Source of the DNA: Macrocystis pyrifera
Lineage: Eukaryota; Sar; Phaeophyceae; Laminariales; Laminariaceae
Assembly: GCA_031763025.1 (NCBI GenBank)
Contig: JASSKH010000037.1
Location: 620,001-684,000 of the forward strand
Length of the DNA: 64,000 bases
Reading direction: 5' to 3'
In this document: positions 12,513 to 26,000 of the stretch, one piece after another
Numbering within the stretch: the stretch's first letter is position 1
Layout of the letters: every line of letters starts with the position of its first letter
Notes under the pieces: model-generated
The model's database searches: none
What the model was told of the DNA's origin: nothing
What the model saw: only the letters and a program-made list of their open reading frames with translations
Position numbers and translations under genes: made by a program

Positions 12513-13580
12513 TATCTATGTGTAGTGTCCGTCGGGTGGGATGCGCTTGTAGCTTTACTTTGTGGTGGGCTAGCTGCTGGTGGATGGCAATATGCCAAGA
12601 AATAAGTGAATATGGCTGCGAGGTGCTTCTTCGTAGTCCTAGCAGTCAGTTATAATATCTGATGAAAGCAGCGGCGTCGCAAACTGCTACTACTATTACT
12701 ACTCGTACTGCTGGGTACCAATGGTCACGCACGCCAAGGAGTGCAAGAAGTAGTGTTGGCTCTGTAGCTCGGAAATACGCAGTTGAATTACAAATAGACT
12801 GAACTCTTTCAGGGCTGCTGTGCTCCGTGTTCATTCACGCATGGAATGACGTCACTTTCATATTGTACGATGATCCTGAACAGACAAAAAAAGTGCAACG
12901 AACGATGTTACAAGACCAACACCGGCTAGTCACACCGCAATGGGCACCGTTTTCATCAGCGCACTGTCCATAAATATGTATCTGACTCTCATTCCGAGTC
13001 GTGATTCCCCAATTGTCCCCTACACGGGACTGCAGTCCTTAAGGGTCAACAGCGCCCCGTGACACGCCTAAATAATAAATTCTTTTAAAAAGTACAAGCT
13101 GCTCTCACCTGCTGCAATGGTGGGCGATATATATTATTAGCTGTACGAAGCATTTATTTCGTATAATATGCGGGACATTCCGATTTACAGTATTTTTGTC
13201 ATCTAGTTTATAGGCCTCTTTAAAACTCGTCCGGCCAAGTCCCACACACAATTTCCCGTCCCCTCCCACAGTCAGTCAGTTGTTCCTTCCCACGCGGGGA
13301 GTTCCCCAGGCCAAAAATCATTCCCGAGGATTGCCTTGGTATTCATTGTAAATAGTTTGTTGTGTTGGTAGTGATCAGCTTTACCCAGGTTCGACAAAAA
13401 AAATGGCGTGGGACGGATGTATGAAACGTGATACAACGGCGGGTGCATAGCAACAGCGAGGGACCGGAAGCAGCAGTGGAGGCAGTTCACCATAGGAGAG
13501 AAGCCAGTGGGGCTGTTGTTGCAGGTGCGGAGAGCGGGCACTGGGAAGCGGGGGGGGGCGGCGGGGGGGGGGGGGAGGGC

Positions 13581-15009
13581 GTACTCATTTGTTGCTTGCC
13601 TTGGTCATTTGACCATTGACCACGCATCCCTTTCGAGACGGAGCAGCGTTCTTGCTCCTAATAGAGACACCTCCAACAATTGGGCGCTCACTACGTTGTT
13701 TCCATATATTACACAGAAACTTTTTGCTAATCTTATCCCCTTCCTGTTTGGCCGCCTGTGGCCACCATCTATCTCCTAGGATAGCGATCGTTTTCTCGCT
13801 GATATTCAGTGTATCAAACTCCTCCATGTCGCATTCGTCTATTTCCCTCATCTCCTCTTCTAACACCCTCCTTGTATATTTCACATTCTCCTACTATGTG
13901 AGTTCTACTCTCTATTGCTTTGCCACAAGGGCACATCTGTGCATCTACTTCCTCCTCCTCCCGGCTACTGGTATGCCTCTTTCTTCTTTCTGGCAGATCT
14001 AGGTCACCTACACGAAAGCGCAGTTTCAGCGTTTTCGCGAAGTCCATTGGGCCGTGCGAGTACATTTTGATTCCTATTCCTTCCTCCAAACCCCCGTATG
14101 TCTCCAAGTGTTTTTCGGATTCCACCTTGCTTCTTAGCGCTAGCCTTTCCCTTCTTTCTATCCTCTATTTTACTTCTGCCTTGTACCTCCCAAACTTTCC
14201 GGCGGACATCATCTCTTCTTGGTTTCTCCCTATATATATCCTCATACTTTCTCAACTACGCCATCCCGCCTTATTCCAGCTCGCCCTTTTGTTTCTTTCT
14301 CCCATACAGCTCTATCGACTGCGTATGTATGGCTGGCAACCTCTTTTTTGGCATGTTCCTTACTTCATATTGCCATTTCAACTTTCTCATGTATTTGTTA
14401 CTTTCTCCCATACAGTTCTATCATCCATGGCTGGCAACCTCTTTTTCGGCATGTTCCTTGCTTTATATTGCCATTTCAATTTCCTTACGTCTCTACTTGT
14501 CTTGAGTGGGCGCATTCCCAGTTCTGCTCTTAATACTGTATTACTAGTCGTACTTGATTGAGCATCTTAGAATTTTTTTCATTGCGTCATTTGTACTGTT
14601 TCCAACTGTTTTACGACTTTCGCGTTCCCTTCCCATACTTCTCCTGCATATTCTAGCTTTGGTACTGTCACATTCATCAGGATACATCTCTTAATCCCAA
14701 TGTCAAGGTGCGAGTCCGTTCATAGGATCGCATCCATCTTGCCTACGTGTGCTTCACCCTTTCCTATTACTTTTGCTATATGTGTATCCCAGGAGCAGCC
14801 TTTTAAGATCTCTACGCCAAGGTATGTATACTGGTCTACGATCGGCAATTCATCTTCTCCCCACTTCCAACTGAAATTTACCGGGTTTACCTTATCTTCG
14901 TTACAAACAACTACTGCGCATTTCTTGACGTTCGCCGTGACCCTCCGTTTCCTGGTGTATTCTAGCGCCTCCGCTATATGTTTCTGCAATCCTTCGGGTG
15001 TTTCTTACA
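13581..15009 (-). mobile_element. Decayed LINE: reverse transcriptase C-terminal part to 3' end
   Basis: On the minus strand, from 14989 down, the frame shows the end of a reverse transcriptase: an NVKKCAVVVCNE strand, then DQYTYLGVEI, the usual YLG motif before the thumb. Further 3' come KLEYAGEVWEGNAK, a WQYKARNMPKKR block, and near 13.9-14.1 kb RFRVGDLDLPERR with C-P-CG-(x)-H-x-C typical of the zinc-like tail of non-LTR elements. Frames are broken repeatedly, so it is a pseudo-element. The 5' side stops at a G tract (15009-15026) and the 3' tail borders another G tract (13548-13580). Confidence 0.8.
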
Positions 15010-15171
15010 GGGGGGGGGGGGGGGGGTATAAGTACTCAGTATGGAACTGCACAGACTTACTCTCTCAATGCCAACATGTTCATTATTTTGATAATTAATT
15101 ATCGTTTGTGGGAATGAGAAATACAGGGAGGGAAGGATAATCGTGACACCGTACCAGGTACACATCACGAT

Positions 15172-15360
15172 CTATTAGTGTAGATCATCTAGATCGTGTA
15201 GATCATCTGTTAAGAGATGTTGCAGAGGATCTGTATATAGTACAGATCCAACCACGGATGCAACCAAGCCAAGAATGTATGTGCTCGTACTACAGTTTCC
15301 TAGAAAAACATGCAGAAGATACAGCTTCCAGCCGGCAACATGAGCTATACAAGAAATATC
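15172..15360. repeat. GATCATCTACAGATAG-type repeat, copy 1
   Basis: TGTAGATCATCTAGATCG near the left edge, then GATGTTGCAGAGGATCTGT, CAGATCCAACC and CCGGCAACATGAGCT. Blocks recur in the same order at 16.3 kb and in reverse at 26.2 and 34.1-34.6 kb, with palindromic GATCTATCTGTAGATGATC ends. Confidence 0.6.
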
Positions 15361-16304
15361 AGGAAAAAACAACGTGTATATATATATGCCCTGAAAGATA
15401 TCTCCGTTTTTAAATCCGTATGATAGCAGTAGCGTTGTAGAGTCCGTCTTGCAGACTTTAGTATTACCGGCTACTTTATGACTCAACACGGGAAAATCAA
15501 CGAACGGTGTCACACGCAACAAACACAACGAAGAAATGATGACGAATATGTCCCCGCACACAACATGCCTTAAATCCCGAGCAACTCCAATCCATTCCAG
15601 TCTGCGTCCCGAACAAAGAATGCGCACGCTTTTTTTTGTACGATTCGCGCTGGTGAGAACCTGACTACTATTGTACCGTAAAATCCACATGCAGAGCTAT
15701 CAAAAGCTAAAACTGAACTACTTCCTTGCTGCCCATGTGGTACCATATGTGCTTGTGAGGAATTGACTACTGTACTCATAGCCATCAGAGCTAACACTAC
15801 TGTACCTCCAGGCACGCGTACACATACTAACGGCAATTTCTACATACGACCAATATCCGTATACCGCCCTACGTTTTACTGAGTTGCGCATTCACTGTAA
15901 ATAATATGAGCCTACATGCTCGTACTACTACCACCCTCCTCCTACTGTCCGGCCACCGACAATAAAAAGGCAGTTACACCATTCTTACAGTAAAATTAAT
16001 ACGTACAAAGTCAAGCAGCAGAATACAGTGTCGACAACAACAGCAGCAGCAGCACCGGCTCGCACCACCCCGACAGCAACAGCTACTGAGAACACACCAT
16101 CCCAGCCGAGGCGCACGACTCATCCCCCCCCCTCAAGTCCGCCTTAAAAGCGGTTCTAGGTAGGATGCAGTTCACTCACACTTCATGCGGCTCGCCCCAA
16201 CACCTCACGTTTCCCTTCGCGCTTGGTGCAAGCAATGTCTTACCCCCCACACACACCACGGTGTAAGGTCGGGGTTACGGCCAGCAACCTTCCACACTTC
16301 GGGG

Positions 16305-16500
16305 CAGATCATCCACAGATAGATCATCTACAGATAGATCAGATATACCATTTAGACCCTAACCTGCCGTTATGATATGTTGCACAGGATCTGTGTAGTG
16401 CAGATCCGACCCAGGAAGCATGTGCTACGTAAATCATGGAGTACAATACGGCGCTCCCAACGCGGCAACTTGACCTAGATCATCCAGATCTAAAATAAAT
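16305..16500. repeat. GATCATCTACAGATAG-type repeat, copy 2
   Basis: ATAGATCATCTACAGATAGA, TTGCACAGGATCTGTGTAG, ATCCGACCCAGGAAGCATG, CGGCAACTTGACCTAGATCA. Better preserved than copy 1. Confidence 0.6.
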
Positions 16501-16787
16501 CTGCCCTCGGCAAGATCTATATCCTCTTCCACAGTAGATAATGATCTGTCTGCAGTCTGCAACCTTCGCCATCCCTCGACCCCTTGTCGTAGTAACACAT
16601 CGGTGGCGTGGGTGCGGCGTGAGACACAGCGTGTGGGGCGGGGGGCGGGAGGGGTACCAGCTATAAATAGTAGCAGCGGTGCACCGGACAGTAGTAATGC
16701 AGCAGCTCACACTCTCGAGCTCCAGACACACGAACCCGCCAATGCCTGACCCGAGCCGGCAGAAAGGGCATCGACCCATCAACAACA

Positions 16788-16818
<31 letters not shown>

Positions 16819-16975
16819 GCACAGACAGAAGCTACTCACACTGCACGGGCGTGTGACATGTAGGATGCTCGTCGCACCATGCGGAGAAGCATTCAACAAA
16901 TCAACGCAACATCACTCGCATCTATATATACCAAGGAAACCATCGCGTGGGCTCTGGCACAATACCGAATTACGA

Positions 16976-17215
16976 TGATTCGGTAATGTACCGCATGACC
17001 TCGAGGTAATTATGCAGTAAAATACCGAAGTAGCTCGGGGAGCTGATTCGGTAAGGTACCGAATGACCGCGAATGGACGATTCGGTAAGGTACTGAATGA
17101 CTCCGGGAGGACGATTGGGATTTGTACCGATTGACCTCGGGGTGATGATTCGGTAATAACGCACCGAGTGAGTACGATGGGACGAATCGGTCACGTACCG
17201 AACAAGCCGAGACCT
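16976..17215. repeat. Short degenerate tandem repeat (GATTCGGTAAGGTACCGAATGAC)
   Basis: Roughly six units of 40-55 bp, each with GATTCGGTA, GTACCGAATGACC and a G-rich link. The GTACCGAAT and ATTCGGTAA halves are partly complementary, so each unit can form a small hairpin. Confidence 0.65.
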
Positions 17216-18430
17216 TTAACCTTGCGGCGAAACAACCGAAAAGAGTACAAGTACAACCAGCAGGCCCGAAACAAGCAAATCAGAACCTATCACAACCCTC
17301 CCCAACAAAATCCCGCAATACACAATTTACGTGTGTGTGATGATCCCGCAGCCGCTCAACTAAACAAGACGAAAAAAAAAAACAGAAAAAACATGCGCAC
17401 GCACATCCAGACAAAACACAAGGCCGCCGCTATCACAAGCGTGCAATCCCCTCTCTTCCCCCGCCTGAACCGTACGGAAACAAAGGTACGACCACCACCC
17501 ACCGAATACACACCATACAACAGCCACCACGTACCTCAAAAATATGATGGACGGAATGAACTAACACAAGAGACCGCGTGCTTAGCGGAGCAGCGTACAC
17601 CACACATACACCGCACACCCCGCGACGTGAGGAACGAAACAACACCGTCGCCTAGCCATCTGACAAAGCATGATATGTGAAACAAGACAAAACCAGAACA
17701 AACGCCTGCAAGCTTCGAAAACCCCCCTCACACGGACCGAGCTCGTGCCGATGAAAATCGCCATGCTTCCGGAGAAGGTCCCCTCTCTCCGTCCCGCTCC
17801 CCCCTCCCACGCACCGCCTCCGCGCCATTTGCGTTCCCACCGTGAAAAAGTGCGTATGCCTCGCTTTCTCTCCCCCGCCCAGCCCAGTCTAACTAGCGAA
17901 AACCTCCTAAAACCAGCAGCTAAACAAAACCTCGCGAGTTTCGACAAGCGCACGCCGTACGTATATGAACATGAGCAGCCAGCTAATCGAACATCACTCG
18001 CCGTTGAAGGCTACCCTGCTTAGCCGCTTCAGAAGTGCGACACACGCTTCGACGAGAAAATGTGTGGAACTAATCAAAGTTGGGGCCATTGCTGCAGTTG
18101 AAGCAAGGGGTTCAAATTCAAAACCCTTTCAGAACTTCAAAAGTTATCCCATACTAATTTCAAGTCGTTTCCCCCCAAGAATGCGCGCACATCTCTAAAA
18201 AGAGTGAAAGCGATTCCATCTATCTCATGTGTAGCCACTAAAGCTATGTAGCCAGCCCCTGAAGGCAAGCAGGCGCTGAGGTACACCACACGCGGCACCG
18301 CAGATCGGCATCCTCCTTCCCGGCTAATCCTCTTGACAAAAGCAGGTAAGAAAAAAAAAACACCTTCTGCGGTGCTAGTCCTCTAGACAACCGCAGCCAA
18401 AGAAACAAAACTTTCTACGTTGTTGCACCT

Positions 18431-18467
<37 letters not shown>

Positions 18468-18880
18468 ACTCGCATCCATCCCTAAAATCGAAACCCCCCT
18501 AAAACCCCCAACCTACTATTACCTCCCTACATACTAAAAATAATATTACTACGACTACCCGAGGCTACCTCGTCGCGTGCACTTGGGTGCAAATCAGTTA
18601 GGTATACCAGTGGTCAACCAACTCCCCTATCGATGCTCCGGCATCAACAGCTACGAGCGACTACTGCTCCATAACTAGTGTTGCATACTCGTAGCAGTGT
18701 CGGTGGTAGCGGGATGTGGAAGAAAAAAAACGACCTCCAGAGTGTCTGTAGTATGTTATACTGGCACAACTCTGCACTGCTATGACGAAAATTTAAGGAT
18801 CGTTGGGGTATACAAGACCAAACGCTCCTTACATTTACTCTGGGGTACCCGCGTACCAACCCTGCTCGTGTTGCTGATAC
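17216..18880. other. Gene-less stretch, A/C-rich with a long poly-C tract
   Basis: The plus strand is unusually poor in stop codons (170 codons open at 17168-17680) because it is A/C-rich; no motif is visible. A pure C tract of about 37 bp lies at 18431-18467. Nothing coding could be supported. The missing last exon(s) of the minus-strand myotubularin could lie anywhere between here and 21.3 kb. Confidence 0.4.
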
Positions 18881-18884
18881 CCGG

Positions 18885-19480
18885 GTAGACACTCTCTGGT
18901 ACATCCAAAGTACATACCCTACTACATACCCGGGTAGACACTCTCTGGTACATCCAGAGTACATACCCTACTACATACCAAAATAGACACCCTGGTACAT
19001 CCAGAGTACATACCCGACCACATACCCAGATAGACACCCTGGTACATCCAGAGTACATAACCGACTACATACCCAGATAGACACCCTGGTACATCCAGAG
19101 TACATACCCGACTACTTACCCAGATAGACACCCTGGTACATCCAGAGTACATACCCGACCACATACCCAGATAGACACCCCGGTACATCCAGAGTACATA
19201 ACCGACTACATCCCCAGATAGACACCCTGGTACATCCAGAGTACATACCCGACTACATCCCCAGATAGACACTCTCTGGTACATCCAGAGTACATACCCA
19301 ACTACATACCCAGATAGACACCCTGGTACATCCAGAGTATATACTCTGCTACATACCCGGGTGGACGCTCTCTGGTACATCCAGAGTACGTACCCGACTA
19401 TATACCCTCGTACATCCAGAGTACATAACCCTACCACACACCTGCGTAGACTCCCCGGAGTATCGAGAGTACATACCCTT
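18885..19480. repeat. 47-bp minisatellite, about 12 units
   Basis: GGTACATCCAGAGTACATAC recurs every 47-49 bp (first at 18898, 18947, 18994, 19041) followed by CTACATACCCAGATAGACACC. Units lack unique spacers, so this is not a CRISPR array. Because 47 is not a multiple of three, the 195-codon minus-strand frame (18922-19509) cycles through all three frames of the unit. Confidence 0.9.
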
Positions 19481-19884
19481 ACGAAGCACACCGTCCAAGG
19501 ATACACCAAATATACCCGGACACCAACCGTTTGCTCTAGAAACTGTGAACACCACTGAGGCTAGTCGCTGCTAGTCAGTCAAGAGCCCAAGCAAGCAGAA
19601 GCCAAATCAGTCACGGCGGAGGGCCCACCACAACGAAGAACGTGAAATAAAACGTGAAAAAAAAGCGGTCGCGGCGGAGGGCCCACTACAACGAAAAACG
19701 CGAAACGAATGTAAAAAAAGTCTCAACAGAACAAAAAAAACGACAAACGTGAAGAAAAAAAAAAGTATCACCCACACTCCCTCGAATCTGCCTTATCTGG
19801 TAGCTTCTATCTATCTGTGTATCCCTCGTGAGGGAGCCTCTGCCTGTGTATTCCTCCACCCCCATCAGTGACCCCTATTACTAT

Positions 19885-20400
19885 AGCACACGGCCTCCGC
19901 CGTCAACAAACCCAGTGTATCCCTGGTGAGCCTGCCCGCTTCCGGCCACCCCCCCCAAATCCCCTAGGACTTACCGCCTCCGCTATCAACAAGACCCACC
20001 GCACCCCTGGTGCGTCTGCCAGCCTGCCTGTGCGTCTGCTTGCCTCCCCCCCCATCCACCCGTACTCATGGGATACACCGCCTCCGCTATCAACAAGACC
20101 CAATGTATCCCCTGGTGAGCATGTCTGTGCCCCCCCCCCCAGAATGAGCCTAAATAATGTAAGAACAACATCATCACCACCATCACCATCGTCACCACTC
20201 CTCGATCCCTAGGATACACCGCCTCCGCCATCAACAAGATCCAATGTATCCTTGGTGAGTCTGCTTGTGCCTCCCCCCACCCCTATGAACCATTGCGAGA
20301 TCATCATCACCATCATCATCACCACCATCATCATCCCCTATCCCCGACACCTAGGACACACCGCCTCCACCATGAACAAGATCCAATGTGACCGAAATGT
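19885..20400. repeat. Five interspersed units ending in a donor-like CTGGTGAG
   Basis: CGCCTCCGCYATCAACAAG-AYCCAATGTATCC-YTGGTGAG occurs near 19890, 19977, 20081, 20220 and 20362, separated by 84-145 bp of unlike sequence, including ATCACC runs. Each is preceded by CTAGGA or GGGATACAC. No coding meaning was recognised. Confidence 0.7.
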
Positions 20401-21336
20401 GGTCCTCCCATGGTTGTGTGTTGAAGAGGTCGTGAGGGCGCAGCGATGGCACTCGGCAGTGCTGTCTCTCCCAAAGACGTATCTGCCGGACGAGACCAAC
20501 AACAACAACAACAACAAACGCTTGTATTTAGCGAGTTGAGTAACGCTCACCGGATGGGATGCGGCGCAACCAAAAATACGTTAATGAGTGGTTTCTGTAA
20601 CGCTCTCGCCAGTTTGGATGCCGCGCAATAAAAAAAACAGCCACAAGATCATAAAGTGACAAGAAGCTGCAGCTTGATAAGCCGAAGCGCTTCGAAGGCA
20701 GGTAGTGTTGGCTAATAAGCCAACGACCTTCAATCGCAGACACTGTCGGCCGTAGAGTTTGTCGGATACAGCTTCATTCCGAGGAACGTTCCCAGGCGAT
20801 CGATCGGGGTCAGGGCTTTAGAGTGCAGTATGAATCAACCACTTCGACAAAGCTGGGCCGATCAATAGTCGTCCAGTACACCGCTCTATATAAAATACAC
20901 ATAAAAACAAAAATACGACAACACGCAGGGGATGAACGAAAAAAAAAAAAGAGAAAACGGAGCCTCACTCGTCAGCATGTCGGAAGTGAACACAAACCAT
21001 TAACACTGTAGCGGGTTGGGATTTTTTGTCAGAAACTCAAGTTTTTTTTTTCTGCAGTTTTTTTCAACTTGATTTTCAGTAAACCCCTCTCCTGTCTGGG
21101 ACTCGCTAAAAAACGTGGGGTGACGTTTTTTTTTTTTTGTGTGTACCCTTGCAACAATAAATGTATAAACAGAAAGATAGTTTAGGAGAAGGGTTGTCTG
21201 GTCGCCAACAAAAACTGTTAAAAAAGACAAAAAAAAAAGCAAACGGTATAGTGTTATCTACACAGTAGAAAAATGTGAAACAAATACCCAAGTATGCTTC
21301 GAAGTGTATGCATATGTGTATGTGTGTATGTATCAC

Positions 21337-22971
21337 CTTGCCGGGGGCAAGCGACGGCCACAGCGGCTCCTGGCTTTCCCGATAGTTAGGGTTGGCGAAG
21401 CGGGCTCTGTTGTCGAGGACGACAGTCCAGATGCTGACGGTTCTCTGCTTGAGCTTCAACCTCAGTCTTCGCCTCTCCGTGTCGCACAAAAACGTCCCGA
21501 ACAGACCGCTGTAAAAAAAAAAAAATGCAGCACCACCACCACCAGCAGCAGTGAACCAGCAGCATCAGGAGAAAAGCAGCAAATATCAGTATCAGAATCA
21601 GCAGCATCAGAGAGAAAAGCAGAAAATGTCAGTATCAGAAGCAGCAGCAAATACGCAGCCATCATCGTACTCGAAAAACAGACTACAGTAGATTGAACGA
21701 CAGCGTCAGGGAGGACGGCACAGACCTCATCAAGATGGTCACCTCCAAAACAAAATCAGGCGACACTCTCTGCACACGCTCCGTCAACATCGATCCATCT
21801 GGGCACCCCCAAAAGCAGATCCAACCACACGCTCCGCACAAGCTCAACAAGATCGAACCATCTGGCACCTATCTGGTCACTTGAGGGCCATAAAGCCATA
21901 ACGAATTCTGATTTTTTTCATTTTATTTTTTCTGGATTCATCGGACGCGTGTTAAAAATACTACAATAAAATAGGAATCAAAGCGTTCCTACGTCTTGTT
22001 TTATACCTGGTACCTGGTATATATTTTGAACTCTGTTCAATTTGTTATGAATTTTCATCTTCGCTTTGTTCATTTTTGCGTTTTTTTTTTTGTTTTTTTT
22101 CCAAAGACAAAAGACGAGAAGAAAATTACGTACCTGGTACAGTAATTTACGACCAGACCAAAAAACAACTCGTCCACAACAATGGCCCTCACCTGAACGT
22201 GTGCTCCGCGACGAAAGCCAGCAGGCCCTCCGTATACTCGAAAGCAGTCGGAAACTGCGCCACCACACTGTGCACTAGGTCCAGAAACTGCACGAAGACA
22301 GGGCTAAGCTCCTCGTACCCCTTAACTGACCCCCCTACGAAGTCCGCCATCGAGGACATCGTCTCCTGTCCGTCGTATCTATCCTGAACATTCTCATGGC
22401 TGCCTCCCATACACCTCGCCCAGAACTACGCGGGGGAGGCGGGTTCGAAGAGAAAAAACGCGGGCGGGGTGGGAGGGGGGGCAGCTGTTAATAGGCGTGG
22501 GGGCGGAGCATTTGATAGTAGCCGTGAGCAGGGCGGGGTAGGGCGAAGCAGGAGGGGGGGGGGGGGTGATCACATGCATGGCCGTAGTCGTATGATCATA
22601 GACACCTCCCATCTCTACAATGCCAGGACGGGAGGAAGGGAGGGAGGGGGGGGGGAAGGAGCGGCGAGGGGGGGGCGTACTCATTTGTTGCTTGCCTTAG
22701 TCATTTGGCCATTGACCACGCATCCCTTTCGAGACGGAGGGGGGTGGTGTATTCATTATCATGCATGGCCGTACTTGTATGTATGACCATAGACCCTCGC
22801 ATCCCTACAATGCCGGGATGGCGCACGTCGGGTTTTCAACGGACCAGGCAGACATGGGGTGGGGGGGTTTACTCGATAGGAGAGATGTACTCGATCTCAT
22901 GCATGGCCGTAGTCGTATGACCATAGACCCTCGCATCTCTACAAGGCCGGGACGGAGCATGTCGGGTTGGT

Positions 22972-23008
<37 letters not shown>

Positions 23009-26000
23009 CGGAATGGGAGGTAGCAGTACTGGCGGGGGTAGGTATGAAAGCGGCATCGAAGGTGGCGCGGCGCATCGTAACAATCTTCCGTCGTAGAAAG
23101 AGTCAAAGACAGCAGCTTCCGTCAATCTAAGGGGGTCGACGACAGCAGCAGATCGATCGATCGATCGATCGATCGATCGATCCCACCATGCTGGTGTTCG
23201 GCTGTCTGCCGCTTTCTCGGCAATCTAAAGGTTGCAAGGTGCGCGCGGTCCTTTCCCGAACGAAGCGTGAAGAGAAAATAGAAAAGGTAATCATTCTGGT
23301 GTAATTGTCAAGCGTGGGTGGATGGGGGGGGGGTATACTCATGTCATGCATGGGCGTACTCATATGACTGTAGACCCTCCATCCCTAACATGCCGAGACG
23401 GAGCACGTCATGCTTTCACCGACCAGGCAGACATTGCTTGCACCGAGGGCGAAGCGAAACGTGAGGTGTTGGGCGAGTCTGTCTCATCAAGGCTGGGGTG
23501 GGCGGGGTGACTTTCGATTGTTTCGAAGCAAGCCCTCTAGGCACCGCCAACAACACTACCACCCACACTGCCAACATCATCGGCAATGCGGCCCACTCGA
23601 GGGCACCTTCTGCGAGACAAAAATCAAGGCACGCATGTACCAGGGGAGGGAGAGAAGGGTGGACACCAGTGACCACCGCTTGTCCAGAAGCCTGTTGAGG
23701 ATAAACCCTCCCACGAGCTAACCCCTCGCCAGTTGTGCAGTGAAATGCGGCTTGAGTACAAAAAGACCCCCGAGTTGACCTCAAGAGCAACTAAAAGTGG
23801 CTACGTGAGTGATAATATTAATAAAACCTCGTGCGAGTCGAGTTTGAAAAAAAAAATAACACATGACCAAAACAAGAAACAAAACATCCGTGTTTTTACC
23901 TTGTGGCCGAAGCTGAGCCACTCCTTCTCTATAAGGACGCAGAAGCCGTCCAGGGTGCGATAGTACGGGTCTAGCAACAGCTGTACGGTGGAGCAGATCT
24001 GCGGCGTGCGGTCCCATCCATCGCTGCAGTGCACCAGCACGGAGCACCCCTTCAGACGCAAAAGCCTGGCGGCCTGATAATACGAGGAGCACGAAAAATT
24101 AAAACATGCACCACAAGCGCACAACGAAGTATTGGAGTCAGCGTTGTCTCGTCGCCGCGGAACAATATCCGGAACAGGCTTGTCTGCGTGCTTGCAAAAA
24201 GGTGGTCAACGATCACCGACCCATCGTGCTTACAAAATCGACAACTGTGGCATATACTATATCAACTCCCGCCCCATAAAATACATCAATACCAATATAT
24301 CAACACCAATATATCAATACCAATACATCAATAGCATTCCTTCCTTGTCGTCCGCGATAACCAAAATAATGCCACACTAACAATAACTCTACAACCAACA
24401 CCATCAACACCATCAACACCATCAACACCACTAACACCAACACAAGCAGTGTACTAAAATAAACGCTGGAAGCACACGTGGAACAAGTGTAACACTGGTG
24501 AGATCTTGAAACGAAAGGAATCGCTGAAAAAAAAACAACAACACCTACCACTAGAGCTTACAAGCACCATTTATAGGTAAAATACTCATGTTTCGGGAGG
24601 TTGCGTTCGTCAACAAACACACCAGCAAAAACGCACACATATCGGCACCCTGATCCCGCTTGGCACTCTCATCCGACGCCACCTGCTACCAGCCGAACCT
24701 GAGCCCGCCAAACTAAACCTAGGTCCCAATACAAAGTTAGCCGCCGAATGGTCCACCAGCAAAGCACCTACTCATTCCGCGCCGCCCAAAATGGTGGGTC
24801 CTCCACAACAAAGCGAGAGTCGGCCAGAGCCAGCAAACAATTTTGTCAAATAAGAGGTAAAATCTACCCTCACACCAACACCACAAACAAACGCCAGCGT
24901 CACTAGCAACACCACCCTAAAGACCAACAACATCATCATCAACAACAACAACAACATCACCAACACCATCTTTAAGACTACCAACAACAATACTAACACT
25001 GACATAATCATACCAACTCCAGCAGCAACAGCAACACCAACCCATTCCCACCATCCGCTTCCATCCCCGGTGGCTTGGTAGGTGGTCCGCGTGCCTACCA
25101 AGATCAATTTCGTGGGTTCGAGTCTCACCGAGTGCATATGCTCGTAGAGACTTTTTCTTGCATAAAAAAATCATTAGCGGAAAGCGCGAGAGCGTGCATT
25201 AGCTACATTAATTCGATGAAAAATCGATGAGCAGTGGGAATGCTCAACCCAATGCGCGACAAAAAATAAAGGCACGTACCGGGGGGGAGAAGGAAGGACA
25301 CCTGTGACCACGACTTCTCCAGAAGAAGACCGCTGAGGGTAAAACCTCCTGTACGAGTTAGACTGGGAAGTAAAAGTGATGATGTGAACAAACAAACAAA
25401 AAACTACAAATTCCGCTCACCAACACGCTCGCGCCGAGTATTTGTCGAAGCAACCGGGGCCACTGCGTGTACGTCACCCCGTCTTCCAGCTCCTCCCCCA
25501 ACAGCTGCCGAAGGTCCAACGCTTTCGTGAAGCCCAGGCCTCGAGACTGTTCGCGGTGTTGGTAATGGAAAGAGGCGAAACGGTGGGGGGGGGTAGCGGT
25601 GGGTTTGTGTACGTATGAACAACATGTTCAGACGGGTCGGAAGGTAATGCCAGCTGCATAGACATATGGCGGGTTTCTATGTAAACTGAAGCAGCTTGAT
25701 TGGAGGGGTTGAACAAAACTGGTAGGGGTAGGTATCGACAAGAGCTTTGGGTCGACAGAATTTCACGACAATAACTGATCGGTAGGTGTGGTCAGCCAAC
25801 GAACAGACTTTAGTCGGCAAGGGTTTGCGAAGTTATTAATAGCGGATGGCCGGCCGATATGCCTACTCAACTCATGCGAGCACAGCGAGGCAAATCAGTC
25901 CTCCCCGGCCGACGGGGGCCCGCCCAAAACAAGAAAAAAAAAAAAGTATCCCTCTGTCAGCAATCCTTCCTAAAAGTATGGAAACCCATTGAGTCGGATA

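Larger units (their letters stand above)
10025..21336. other. 11-kb interval without a confident gene
   Basis: It follows the TMEM184 stop and should contain the 3' end of the minus-strand myotubularin gene, which was not recognised. It holds the 70-bp and 47-bp minisatellites, the LINE remnant, GTGTTGG-MITE copy b, two GATCATC repeats and several mononucleotide G/C tracts. Short frames remain unexplained. Confidence 0.5.

Noticed and set aside
17168-17680. 170-codon plus-strand gene
   Set aside because: Openness is explained by A/C-rich composition; very high Lys/Asn/Thr/Pro content, no motif, and no splice partner.
18095-18130. tRNA B box at GGTTCAAATTC
   Set aside because: No pairing stem around it and no upstream A box.
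18885-19480. CRISPR-like regular repeat array
   Set aside because: Units are contiguous 47-bp repeats with graded divergence and no unique spacers, in a clearly eukaryotic setting.
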